64,000 nucleotides of DNA from Brevibacillus laterosporus (GTDB taxonomy: Bacteria; Bacillota; Bacilli; Brevibacillales; Brevibacillaceae): positions 248,001-312,000 of the forward strand of contig NZ_JAUKFY010000002.1 of NCBI RefSeq assembly GCF_030489605.1, read 5' to 3'. The notes under the pieces were generated by a model. That model was not told the origin of the DNA and searched no databases. It worked only from the letters and a program-made list of their open reading frames with translations. The position numbers were made by a program, and so were the translations under genes. Below, one piece after another: positions 20,850 to 30,403 of this stretch (positions are counted from its first letter, which is position 1; each line of letters starts with the position of its first letter).

Positions 20850-21273
20850 GAGCTGCATCCTCCAGTTTTTTCAGTGAGCCCTTCAGTTCTGCCAATTGTT
20901 TATCTAATGTTGTAATTCGTTGTGACAGAGCTTGCTTCGTCTTGTCTGTTCCAGAGATGGTCTCACCGGTTAATGCTAATTCCTCTTTAATTCCATTCAT
21001 CTCGGACTGTACATTTCCCATTTGTGTTTCAATCATCTTCATCAACTCATCATTTTTGGCTTCCACCATGCTAATGCGCTGATCCAGATAACTCTGTGAA
21101 GCAGTAATATAACTTTGCGCAAGCTGAAAGCCCCCAAAGCACAGTCCACCCCAAATTAGCACGATACCAACGACTAATATTCCCTTACGTTTGGGAGTGC
21201 TTAGTCGTTTTTGCTTTGATGGTCGAACGGCTGCTGAAGCTGATTTTGTTTGCTCCATGTAGCTTTGATTCAT
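20839..21273 (-). CDS. Membrane-anchored coiled-coil protein
   Basis: A 144-residue protein with a basic N-terminal tail (residues 1-32), one transmembrane helix (KGILVVGIVLIWGGLCFGGFQLA, about 35-57) and a long extracytoplasmic coiled coil (residues 62-140, rich in Met/Glu/Lys heptads). The start at ATG 21273 follows GGGAGGGA. Its gene overlaps the NAGPA gene, which has its own coiled coil, so the two probably form a surface complex through coil pairing. That interaction is inference. No family name is assigned. Confidence 0.7.
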   Translation of the reverse strand: MNQSYMEQTKSASAAVRPSKQKRLSTPKRKGILVVGIVLIWGGLCFGGFQLAQSYITASQSYLDQRISMVEAKNDELMKMIETQMGNVQSEMNGIKEELALTGETISGTDKTKQALSQRITTLDKQLAELKGSLKKLEDAARAF

Positions 21274-21432
21274 TTTATTCCCTCCCATTCAAGAAATCAG
21301 GACAGTCCCTTGCAGTTAGGGAGCTTTTTACTAGTTCTCTTTTTCGAAAAAGCTTGTCCAAACAAACGGCATCTAAACAAGACACCATTCGTGTAATTTA
21401 GCGTTAGTACGACATTTCTTACACGACACTCT

Positions 21433-21441
21433 ATTATAGCA
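21433..21441 (-). promoter_or_regulatory. Extended -10 promoter of the coiled-coil/NAGPA operon
   Basis: On the minus strand TGCTATAAT forms an extended -10 with only a weak -35. Transcription would begin about 150 bases before the ATG at 21273. Confidence 0.5.
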
Positions 21442-21602
21442 TGGAATGAATTGCGTGTATTTTACCAATCAAATGGAAGAACTAAGAAAAGAGGTTATTT
21501 ACAGCAGTTATCTGCTAAATCCGTGGCATTTCGCTGTTTTTCGACTTGTACAGTATGAGATAGATTGCTTGCAAGAATAAAGCTGGATTGACACATTTAT
21601 GT

Positions 21603-21641
21603 AAAAAATGGAAACAGACAGTTTCGTTATCTAAAACTGTC
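21603..21641 (-). terminator. Terminator of the SulP gene
   Basis: GACAGTTT pairs with AAACTGTC, and a T run follows a few bases later on the minus strand, just downstream of the SulP stop at 21660. The rest of the 21274-21659 gap holds only the promoter described above. Confidence 0.65.
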
Positions 21642-21659
21642 CGTTGGTTACATTCCTCT

Positions 21660-23420
21660 TTATTGTTCTGATAATTGTTTGATTGACAGAACGGAGTGCT
21701 GTTTCGCTGCATTTGGATCTGATAAGACCGTACACTCACGAAAGCTAAAATGCTTACATCCTAAGCATTTTTGATAATCTAATTGAGTTAAAGCGTACTC
21801 AATAGCTTCACCTGTATGCCCAAAAAAGTGCTCCTCCCCAATTTTATCTGCCAGACCTGTTTTTGTTATAACTTCTTTAGGCTGAGTCTGTATTCCTGAT
21901 ATGAGAATTTTTCCGCCGTTTCTTGTAAAATCGTTCACTACGTTTGAGAGGTTAGACTCACCAGTAGTGTCCATAAATGGCACCTTTGCCATCTTCAGGA
22001 GGAGTATTTTAGGGCGATAATGAATGGTTTGCATAATTGATGATTCAAACATAGCAGCTGCACCAAAGAATAGTGCTCCTTTAATGGTAAAAATAGCTAT
22101 TTGAGGACAATCGTGTCCTTCCCTTACCATATGAGGAGACATTTTTTCGTGTTTTACTGCAGGATCAGGCAGTACCTTTGCAACGGTTAATATGTCCCTC
22201 ATTCGCTTTACAAACAATATAATTGCCAATATTAAACCTACTTCAACCGCAGTTACTAAATCGGTTAATACAGTTAAGAAGAAAGTGATTACTAAGACAA
22301 GCGAATCACTTGTTTTGGTTTTTACGATATGAACAAATGCCTTGCGTTCACTCATGTTCCAAGCCACAACCATTAAGATGGGGGCCATGCTGGCTAAAGG
22401 AATGGAAGAGGCCCATGGAGCAAACAGCATTAATACGATTAACACAACGAGACTATGGATCATCCCTGAAATGGGACTCTTGGCACCGCTTTTTATGTTG
22501 GTAGCTGTACGAGCAATGGCTCCAGTCGCAGGGATTCCACCAAACAAGGGGGTAATCATATTTGCAATTCCTTGCCCAATCAGCTCACGATTGCTTTTAT
22601 GTCGAGTTCCAGTCATGCCATCAGCCACTACCGCAGATAACAGAGATTCAATTCCTCCGAGTAAGGCAATCACAAAGGCAGGCTTAAGTAACTGAACAAT
22701 TCGATCCAAGGTGATATCAGGTAGCTGAAAGTGGGGAAGAGTGCTGGGAATTTCCCCATATGTCGAACCTATTGTAGCTACTTTCCCTTCAAAAAAACAT
22801 GCTGCCAGTAAACTGGACACGATAAGTCCGACGAGTGACCCAGGTATTTTTGGAAACAGCTTGGGTGTAATCAAAAGAATAGCGAAACAAATAAGTGCGG
22901 TTACAATGCTGTATGGATTGATCGTGGAGAGATGGATTCCAAGCTCCCGCATATTTGAAAGAAAGTCTTGATGTCTTTGGACTCCTGTTAACCCCAAAAA
23001 GTTTGCAATTTGGCCAGTAAAAATAATGACAGCTATGCCAGACGTAAACCCTATGGTAACGGGGCGCGGAATGAAGGCAATAAGTGCACCTAGCCTAAAT
23101 ATTCCCATCAGAACGAGCATTACTCCAGCTAAGAAGCCTGAAATTAATAAATTCTCATACCCGTACTGCATGACAATCGCAAATAAGATGGGAATAAAAG
23201 CCCCGGTAGGTCCCCCGATTTGAAATTTAGACCCACCAAATAAAGAAATAAGAAAACCTGCAATAATCGTTGTGTAAATTCCATATTGAGGGCTAACGCC
23301 AGCAGCAATAGCAAAAGCCATTCCTAAAGGAATGGCAATAACACCTACAATTAACCCTGATATGAGGTCATGTCGAAAATAAGTACTGTTGTAGTGCTCA
23401 AATCTTCCCGACAATTTCAT
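21660..23420 (-). CDS. SulP-family anion transporter
   Basis: A 586-residue SulP (SLC26-like) permease. About 11 hydrophobic segments cover residues 15-400, with the family pattern DLISGLIVGVIAIPLGMAFAIAAGVSPQYGIYTTIIAGF early and FGGIPATGAIARTATNIKSGAKSPISGMIHS centrally. A cytosolic STAS domain follows (residues 425-540; MAKVPFMDTTGESNLSNVV). The tail is Cys-containing (CLGCKHFSFRECTVL). ATG 23420 follows GAAGGG; the upstream in-frame ATG adds 33 unlikely residues. Substrate may be sulfate, bicarbonate or another anion. An ArsR gene precedes it on the same strand, separated by a terminator and a palindrome. Confidence 0.9.
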   Translation of the reverse strand: MKLSGRFEHYNSTYFRHDLISGLIVGVIAIPLGMAFAIAAGVSPQYGIYTTIIAGFLISLFGGSKFQIGGPTGAFIPILFAIVMQYGYENLLISGFLAGVMLVLMGIFRLGALIAFIPRPVTIGFTSGIAVIIFTGQIANFLGLTGVQRHQDFLSNMRELGIHLSTINPYSIVTALICFAILLITPKLFPKIPGSLVGLIVSSLLAACFFEGKVATIGSTYGEIPSTLPHFQLPDITLDRIVQLLKPAFVIALLGGIESLLSAVVADGMTGTRHKSNRELIGQGIANMITPLFGGIPATGAIARTATNIKSGAKSPISGMIHSLVVLIVLMLFAPWASSIPLASMAPILMVVAWNMSERKAFVHIVKTKTSDSLVLVITFFLTVLTDLVTAVEVGLILAIILFVKRMRDILTVAKVLPDPAVKHEKMSPHMVREGHDCPQIAIFTIKGALFFGAAAMFESSIMQTIHYRPKILLLKMAKVPFMDTTGESNLSNVVNDFTRNGGKILISGIQTQPKEVITKTGLADKIGEEHFFGHTGEAIEYALTQLDYQKCLGCKHFSFRECTVLSDPNAAKQHSVLSIKQLSEQ

Positions 23421-23440
23421 TTTTAACCCTTCTTTTTTTA

Positions 23441-23462
23441 TATATTTGATTATTTGAATATA
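23441..23462 (-). promoter_or_regulatory. Candidate ArsR operator upstream of the SulP gene
   Basis: An inverted repeat TATATT-N10-AATATA lies 20 bases upstream of the SulP ATG. Its GAATATAAG core recurs at 23955-23963, just upstream of the arsR start. AT-rich palindromes of this kind are typical for ArsR-fold repressors; the link is inference. Confidence 0.4.
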
Positions 23463-23542
23463 AGGGGAATATACACCCGCCGATCCGTTTTTGTCAATGT
23501 AGGAAAAGAGTTGATACATATGGAAAAATTTGGTTTACAAAC

Positions 23543-23588
23543 AAAAAACAAGAAAATCCTGTTCCAGTGAGATTCTCTTGCTTTTTTT
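23543..23588. terminator. Terminator between the ArsR and SulP genes
   Basis: CAAGAAAATC pairs with GATTCTCTTG (one mismatch), with T runs on both strands. It follows the arsR stop on the minus strand, so arsR and sulP are probably separate transcripts. Confidence 0.7.
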
Positions 23589-23592
23589 ATGG

Positions 23593-23919
23593 TTATTCAT
23601 CCCGCATGTTTTTAAGTAAAGAAATGGCATCTACTAAATGATTGTCAAAAATCTGCTTGGAAACCTTAAGCAGATCTTTAATGAGGGGATCTCTCAGTGA
23701 GTAGATCACAGAGGTGCCTTCTTTTGTTCCACTTACCACATTTTTATTTCTAAGGACAGCTAACTGTTGGGACACAGCAGAACCTTCCGTTCCTAAAATA
23801 GCTTGAAGTTCATTAACGTTTTTATCACCTTCGCATAATACCTCAAGGATTCGAATACGCAAGGGATGGGCCAAGGCTTTAAAAAATTCTGCTTTAAATT
23901 GTTGAATTTCTCGGTTCAT
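23593..23919 (-). CDS. ArsR-family transcriptional regulator
   Basis: A 108-residue winged-helix repressor of the ArsR/SmtB fold: AEFFKALAHPLRIRILEVLCEGDKNVNELQAILGTEGSAVSQQLAVLRNKNVVSGTKEGTSVIYSLRDP. Only one cysteine (in LCEGD) is present near the classical metal-binding helix, so a CxC metal site is missing and the signal is unclear. ATG 23919 follows AAGGAG; an upstream ATG would add 33 unlikely residues. It lies upstream of the SulP gene and probably regulates it. Confidence 0.88.
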   Translation of the reverse strand: MNREIQQFKAEFFKALAHPLRIRILEVLCEGDKNVNELQAILGTEGSAVSQQLAVLRNKNVVSGTKEGTSVIYSLRDPLIKDLLKVSKQIFDNHLVDAISLLKNMRDE

Positions 23920-24257
23920 ATATCTAAACTCCTTACAAACAATTTTAATGATAGGAATATAAGAATAAGATAACACAGATGGATAGAAAGTTGTAAAAGA
24001 GTCTATTGCTACTATCATATTTATTGATTGATTCTAATTATCTATGCTGTAGATACCGATTTTAATTGTATCAGGAGAGCGGTTTTCTTACCATTTTATT
24101 TTATTCATATTATGATCATATATATATAATTTTGCATACTGTTCAATTTGTGTACACATTTTTTCCATTAAGGCAAATTTTGCTAGATTTTTTTCAAAAT
24201 ATGGGTTATGATCTTAGTAGAAAGTGATTTTCTATTTTTACCCAAGGGGGAGATATT

Positions 24258-24338
24258 ATGAGCATCGCAATCGCTGTACTACAATTCCTTGGCGCAGTAA
24301 TCCCTTTAGTAATTGATCTTCTAAAGGCGATCGCTTAG
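24258..24338 (+). CDS. 26-residue amphipathic peptide
   Basis: A tiny gene with an excellent AAGGGGGAG site, starting MSIAIAVLQFLGAV and ending DLLKAIA. It is almost entirely hydrophobic with one Asp and one Lys near the C-terminal end, and would form an amphipathic or membrane-inserted helix. A very strong terminator lies 50 bases later, so it is a monocistronic short transcript of about 200 bases. It may be a phenol-soluble-modulin-like or leaderless bacteriocin-like peptide, a type I toxin, or a small sporulation peptide; the sequence does not decide. It is not secreted by a visible signal peptide. Confidence 0.6.
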   Translation: MSIAIAVLQFLGAVIPLVIDLLKAIA

Positions 24339-24386
24339 GACTATTCATTTTCAAATTGTTTTAATGTCCTTATTCTTACCATTTTT

Positions 24387-24430
24387 GCCAAAAGGCCAGC
24401 TTCTTATGAGCTGGCCTTTTGGCATTTTTT
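24387..24430 (+). terminator. Strong rho-independent terminator
   Basis: A perfect stem of about 15 bp (GCCAAAAGGCCAGCT with its complement, 7-base loop) followed by six Ts ends the 26-residue peptide transcript. Confidence 0.9.
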
Positions 24431-24542
24431 AACTAGGAAACCATCTTGGGAGTTGCTCAGTTATCATCCCAACTATTTTTTTAACAGTGTCAGGAAATTT
24501 CACTATTAGAGGCTAGAATGGAGAAAGAAAAGGGGGAGAATT

Positions 24543-24902
24543 ATGTTTAAGAAATTACATTGCCTTGCCATTTATACGAAGGACTTGGAGTCAGCTATTA
24601 TTTTCTATGAGAAAATGGGGTTAGTAAAAAAGTGGGAGGCTGTACAAATTCCGGGTAAACCATGGAAACTGGTAGGTATGGGGTTTGAAGAAGGCCATGC
24701 AGAGTTAGTTTTGAAAAATAACCCTGAATTAAATTTTATAGAGCCGGAGATTTTTGTAGAAGATGTCACTGCATTCTATGAACAATGGAAAGACGATCCT
24801 TCCATTCATTGGATTCGTCCGCCATTTTCCAATTCATTAGGTGGTCATGCAGCTATTATGGAGGCGCCGGATGGTAATGTGTTTGTCTTAATCGGGAAGT
24901 AG
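24543..24902 (+). CDS. VOC (glyoxalase/dioxygenase-like) protein
   Basis: A 119-residue vicinal-oxygen-chelate protein: KLHCLAIYTKDLESAIIFYEKMGLVKKWEA at the N-terminus gives the first beta-alpha-beta-beta-beta unit (metal-ligand His at residue 5), and NSLGGHAAIMEAPDGNVFVLIGK gives the closing unit with its glycine loop and C-terminal strand. ATG 24543 has an AAAAGGGGGAG site. The enzyme activity is not predictable; members include glyoxalases, fosfomycin-type resistance proteins and bleomycin-binding proteins. Confidence 0.82.
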   Translation: MFKKLHCLAIYTKDLESAIIFYEKMGLVKKWEAVQIPGKPWKLVGMGFEEGHAELVLKNNPELNFIEPEIFVEDVTAFYEQWKDDPSIHWIRPPFSNSLGGHAAIMEAPDGNVFVLIGK

Positions 24903-24972
24903 CCTGATAAATATGCTACAATAAGAGGAATGTAACTTTTATTGATCTTTATAACATGGGGGGAAATAGTGA

Positions 24973-25152
24973 TTGAACTTTATTGGAAAACACTCGCTAA
25001 ATCTATTGCTGCTGATTGTCGGGCCTACATTTTTCCTGAATCTATTTATTAAGGAAGGCACTGCAAAAGATATCATTAGTGTCGTTAGTTTCCTTCTAGT
25101 ATTGCTTGTCGTTATTTGTGGAAGAAGATATCAGAGGAAGAATTCAGAATAA
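24973..25152 (+). CDS. 59-residue two-span membrane protein
   Basis: A TTG-started frame about nine bases after GGGGGGAAA. Two hydrophobic helices (residues 9-26 and 34-50) flank a short KEGTAKD loop and end with a basic tail (RRYQRKN). It lies 70 bases after the VOC gene. The frame and the site are convincing, but no family is recognised. Confidence 0.5.
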   Translation: MNFIGKHSLNLLLLIVGPTFFLNLFIKEGTAKDIISVVSFLLVLLVVICGRRYQRKNSE

Positions 25153-25240
25153 AAGAAAAGATGTGATAAATTCCTTCTTTCTCGGTTCTTATGTGCGACC
25201 TTTCTACATACATTGTTGTCAGAAGAAAGGAGAGGGGCAC

Positions 25241-25582
25241 ATGGAAGCTACAATTGCTCGGTATTTTGCGATCAAACAACAGCAAAAAGAGCTAGAAGAA
25301 GAACTGGCAGAGCTAAGACGCATTCTGTTGGCTGTTTATCCAGAACCGTGTGAGATTGAGATGGGAGACTACCGTCTGAAAATTAGTAAACAAGTGAAGA
25401 AGGATTTTAATGAAGAAAACCTGCTTAAAGCCATAGAAGATCCGCAAATATGGAGGCTGATGTCCAAGGTGGATGTGGCAAAAATAAACAGCCTACTTAA
25501 GCTAGGTGTCATTAAAGAAGAAACACTCGCAGATACGTACACGGTGAAACAGACCTCATATGTTCAGGTATCTAAAAAGTAG
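25241..25582 (+). CDS. Small coiled-coil protein, unknown function
   Basis: A 113-residue hydrophilic protein starting with a coiled coil (ATIARYFAIKQQQKELEEELAELRRI) followed by a compact mixed domain (CEIEMGDYRLKISKQVKKDF ... TYTVKQTSYVQVSKK). The start at ATG 25241 follows AGAAAGGAGAGG; an in-frame start 45 codons earlier overlaps the 59-residue gene and has no site. The organisation recalls small phage-type or nuclease-inhibitor-like proteins, but no function is assigned. A terminator follows. Confidence 0.65.
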   Translation: MEATIARYFAIKQQQKELEEELAELRRILLAVYPEPCEIEMGDYRLKISKQVKKDFNEENLLKAIEDPQIWRLMSKVDVAKINSLLKLGVIKEETLADTYTVKQTSYVQVSKK

Positions 25583-25618
25583 CTAGGACCGAAAAGTCAA
25601 ATTATTATCTTACATATA

Positions 25619-25660
25619 GAAAAAGGCGTGCGGCTGGCAACAGTGAAGCACGCCTTTTTA
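25619..25660. terminator. Bidirectional terminator
   Basis: AAAAAGGCGTGC pairs with GCACGCCTTTTT (12 bp) between the convergent 113-residue gene and metY. Confidence 0.9.
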
Positions 25661-25680
25661 CATCCTACAAGATTATCAGC

Positions 25681-27225
<1,545 letters not shown>

Positions 27226-27242
27226 AAATAAAAGTTTGTTCT

Positions 27243-27271
27243 ATTGTAAGAAGCTTGAAGTGATAAGTCAA
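27243..27271 (-). promoter_or_regulatory. Sigma-A promoter of the S-box/metY transcript
   Basis: Minus-strand TTGACT (27266-27271), a 17-base spacer and TACAAT (27243-27248), about 20 bases before the riboswitch. Confidence 0.8.
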
Positions 27272-27614
27272 CAAGATTTTGCGCATTCTGAAAGAACGGA
27301 ATACAATTCAACTTTCGTTTGTGATAAACCTTGAGAGCATCATATTTTACCTTGATTAAACTTCTAAAAATTTAGCTACATATCGACAGCAAAACAGATT
27401 AATTTGCAGGATACATGAAATGAATAACCATGAATAAAAATACAAATAGGTATAATTATACATAATGAGATGCATAACTTGTATAGTGCTTACTTTATGG
27501 AAGGTAAAGTAGAGTTAGCTGAAAACATGAAAACCTACATACAAGCATCACTTCCTTTTTTTGTGCACATTTTTACATTTTCCTATTTACTCTTTTTCGT
27601 TCTTTTTGCTACTA

Positions 27615-27690
27615 TAGGGAAAGGTGTCTTGCCCCAATTTTTGGGGTGAATTGGCACGGGTGGGCCGAGGGGTTGTTTTGCTTAAAGAAG
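27615..27690 (+). promoter_or_regulatory. Structured GC-rich leader of the purine permease gene
   Basis: A GC-rich island in AT-rich DNA, starting near a possible -10 (TACTAT, 27611-27616). It contains CCCCAA/TTGGGG and an outer GTGTC/GGCAC pairing, then a G-rich segment GGGTGGGCCGAGGGG before the ribosome site. It does not match the purine-riboswitch consensus that I know. The rest of the 27272-27610 gap is AT-rich with no gene. Confidence 0.4.
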
Positions 27691-27700
27691 GGAACAGATA

Positions 27701-28990
27701 TTGTACTCATTTTTTCGTAAAAGATTTGACGTAAAGGGTCATCAAACAACGGTTCGCAACGAAATTTTGGCTGGTTTCACCACGTTTTTCACCGCTGTCT
27801 ACATCATTGCCGTTAATTCAATGATCTTATCGGATGCAGGGATACCATTGGAAGCAGGGATTGTTGCGACCATCATTATCTCCTTCATAGGATGCTTGAT
27901 CATGGGTTTTTGGGCGAATGCTCCTGTAGCACTTGTTCCTGGCATGGGCATTAATGCGTTTTTCTCCTATACGATCGTTAAATCTATGGGATTGTCATGG
28001 GAAAGCGCTTTGGCAGTTGTATTCATGTCAGGTGTTTTATTTATCGTGATTGCTTTTACGCCAGTTGCCAAAATCTTAGCGAAAAGCATTCCGCTGTCTT
28101 TAAAAGAAGGAATGACGGTTGGAATCGGGTTGTTTCTTACCTTTATTGGTTTGCAAAAAGGCGGCTTAATCGTACCTAATCCATCTACATTTATTGCTTT
28201 AGGTGATCTGGGCGATACGAAGGTAGTGCTGGGATTGGTCAGCTTAGTAATTGCCATCGTGCTTTTTTTACGCAATGTAAAAGGAAGCTTTTTAATCAGT
28301 ATTATTGTTAATACGCTGATTGCGATTGCCCTTGGTACGGTAGGTGGTACGAGTCAGGGAAGTGATTTCTCGTTTTCAACGTACCTCACTGTGTTTGGAG
28401 CATTTTCGTTTGACGGCATAGTTACTACTGGATTTTGGCTGGCTGTGTTTCCGCTAACCATGGTGATTGTTTTTGAAAATATGGGGCTTTTGCACAGCAT
28501 GGTTCCAGAAAGTAAATTTGCTCGTACTTTTCAAGCAAATTCCATTTCAGCTATGCTTTCTGGATTGTTTGGTACGAGTCCAACTGTGTCTTCAGCAGAA
28601 AGCTCTGCAGGAATTGCCGCTGGCGGGAAAACAGGGATTACAGCAATTACGGTAGGGATTCTGTTCTTGATCTCGATCTTTTGCATTCCTGTCATTCGAT
28701 ACGTGCCGGATACAGCAATTGCTCCCATCTTGATTCTGGTTGGTAGCCTAATGATGCAAAGTGTGAGTCAGATCAAGTTCACTGACATGTCAGAAGGCTT
28801 GCCAGCGTTCTTGATCATTGTGCTGATTCCCTTTACAGCGAGTATTGCAGATGGAATTGCTTTCGGATTTATGGCGTATCCAATTGTTAAACTGGCGATG
28901 GGTAGACGTAAAGAAATTCCCCTGCCGCTTTTAATCATTTCGTTTATGTTTTTCCTATATTTTGTGTTGCTAGCATTACAGCTTCATTAA
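27701..28990 (+). CDS. AzgA/NCS2-family purine permease
   Basis: A 429-residue permease with 12 or more hydrophobic segments. AzgA-type signatures are NEILAGFTTFFTAVYIIAVNSMILSDAG, APVALVPGMGINAFFSYTIV and GLFGTSPTVSSAESSAGIAAGGKTGITA, which line the purine site; related Bacillus proteins are PbuG and PbuO (hypoxanthine/guanine uptake). The start is TTG 27701, about seven bases after GAAGGGAA. A GC-rich structured leader precedes it and a strong terminator follows. The precise purine is not predictable. Confidence 0.9.
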   Translation: MYSFFRKRFDVKGHQTTVRNEILAGFTTFFTAVYIIAVNSMILSDAGIPLEAGIVATIIISFIGCLIMGFWANAPVALVPGMGINAFFSYTIVKSMGLSWESALAVVFMSGVLFIVIAFTPVAKILAKSIPLSLKEGMTVGIGLFLTFIGLQKGGLIVPNPSTFIALGDLGDTKVVLGLVSLVIAIVLFLRNVKGSFLISIIVNTLIAIALGTVGGTSQGSDFSFSTYLTVFGAFSFDGIVTTGFWLAVFPLTMVIVFENMGLLHSMVPESKFARTFQANSISAMLSGLFGTSPTVSSAESSAGIAAGGKTGITAITVGILFLISIFCIPVIRYVPDTAIAPILILVGSLMMQSVSQIKFTDMSEGLPAFLIIVLIPFTASIADGIAFGFMAYPIVKLAMGRRKEIPLPLLIISFMFFLYFVLLALQLH

Positions 28991-28994
28991 GGTT

Positions 28995-29039
28995 AAAGGC
29001 AGTCATTTTCTCTTTTGAGAGGATGGCTGCCTTTTTTTT
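28995..29039 (+). terminator. Rho-independent terminator
   Basis: AAGGCAGTCATTTTCTC pairs with GAGAGGATGGCTGCCTT, followed by a T run, after the purine permease. Confidence 0.9.
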
Positions 29040-29194
29040 GCATATGGGGATGGGAAGTATGAATGAAGGATAGATGCACGGATAGTCACAGATGCTAGAT
29101 GGAGCACGCATTTTTCTTTTTTACTAGTTTTAGACGCTTACGAGGCTGAATATACTGAAGAGAAATACATCTCAAACTGTAAACAGTAAAGAAG

Positions 29195-30403
29195 GTGAGA
29201 TTTCTGTACGAGACGACGAGCAGATATCGCTATTACAGAGAAGCTTTCGCGAACCTATCTATGCCGTTTGCCTATATTGATCTTGATCTATTGGATCAAA
29301 ATATCGCTGAAATTGTAGCCAGGTGCAATGGTAAACGTATACGAATTGCCAGTAAATCCATTCGTTCTATTCCTATGCTCCGTTATATTTTAGATTATGA
29401 TCCTTTGATCCAAGGCATCATGTGTTTTACAGCATCAGAAGCACTGTTTTTGTGGGAGAACGGATTTCATAATCTGCTGCTTGGCTACCCTTTGGCGGAC
29501 AGATCTTCGCTACTTGCGATAGGGAGAGCTGTACAGCAGGGCGCACAAATTACGTTAATGGTTGATTCATTGGAGCATATTTACTTGGCGGAGGAGGTGG
29601 CCAAACAGCTAAGTACTCCCTTGTTGCTTTGTGTGGAGATGGATGGCTCTGACTCATTTTTAGGCCTGCATATTGGTGTATATCGCTCTTCTTTACGAAC
29701 AGTCGAGCAAGTGATGCAGATGGTTGAAAGAATTGTAACCAGTCCCTGGCTTGTATTGGATGGAATGATGAGCTATGAGGCTCAAATTGCTGGTGTCGGT
29801 GATAATATGCCGGGACACGGTTTCAAAAATGGTGTTATCTCTTATCTAAAAAAACGTTCTATTCGCTTGGTACGGGAAAAGCGGAAACGTGTAGATGACG
29901 AATTGCAGCGACGGCATATTCCGATTCGCTTTTTTAATGGAGGCGGTACCGGAAGCATGGGCTCTACTTGCTACGAGAATGCAGTGACAGAAGTAACGGT
30001 AGGCTCTGGTTTTTACGCTCCTGCCTTATTTGATTACTACAGAGAATTTCATTTCCAGCCAGCCGCTGGATTTGCTGTTGAGATAGTGCGACAGCCTAGA
30101 TTCAATATCTATACTTGTATGGGCGGCGGGTATGTGGCCTCTGGAGCGATAGGGAAAGAAAAACTCCCCCTCCCATATTTACCACCGCAGGCTGCGTTAT
30201 TGCGCTTGGAAGGAGCAGGAGAGGTTCAAACGCCTGTACGTTATGAAGGGGATCAAAAGCTTGCAATTGGAGATCCTATCTTTTTTCGGCATAGTAAGGC
30301 GGGAGAATTATGTGAACGCTTTTCAACATTACATTTGCTGCGAAAAGGGAAAAGGATAGGGGAAGCCATAACGTATCGGGGAGAGGGCAGGTGTTTTCTA
30401 TGA
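29195..30403 (+). CDS. PLP amino-acid deaminase/aldolase (alanine-racemase fold)
   Basis: A 402-residue fold-type III PLP enzyme related to D-threonine aldolase and amino-acid deaminases. PFAYIDLDLLDQNI precedes the PLP-lysine segment RIASKSIRSI (Lys54); later come LDGMMSYEAQIAGVGD, the PLP-phosphate-loop-like FNGGGTGSMGSTC and TEVTVGSGFYAPALFD. A GTG start at 29195 lies very close to a GAAGG site, so the start is uncertain by a few codons. Its stop overlaps the ATG of the FAD oxidase gene, implying a coupled pathway on a hydroxy-amino acid or related compound. Substrate unknown. Confidence 0.8.
   Translation: MRFLYETTSRYRYYREAFANLSMPFAYIDLDLLDQNIAEIVARCNGKRIRIASKSIRSIPMLRYILDYDPLIQGIMCFTASEALFLWENGFHNLLLGYPLADRSSLLAIGRAVQQGAQITLMVDSLEHIYLAEEVAKQLSTPLLLCVEMDGSDSFLGLHIGVYRSSLRTVEQVMQMVERIVTSPWLVLDGMMSYEAQIAGVGDNMPGHGFKNGVISYLKKRSIRLVREKRKRVDDELQRRHIPIRFFNGGGTGSMGSTCYENAVTEVTVGSGFYAPALFDYYREFHFQPAAGFAVEIVRQPRFNIYTCMGGGYVASGAIGKEKLPLPYLPPQAALLRLEGAGEVQTPVRYEGDQKLAIGDPIFFRHSKAGELCERFSTLHLLRKGKRIGEAITYRGEGRCFL

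Noticed and set aside
27530-27700. Purine riboswitch before the AzgA permease
   Set aside because: The known aptamer consensus is not present; only an unassigned structured leader can be claimed.
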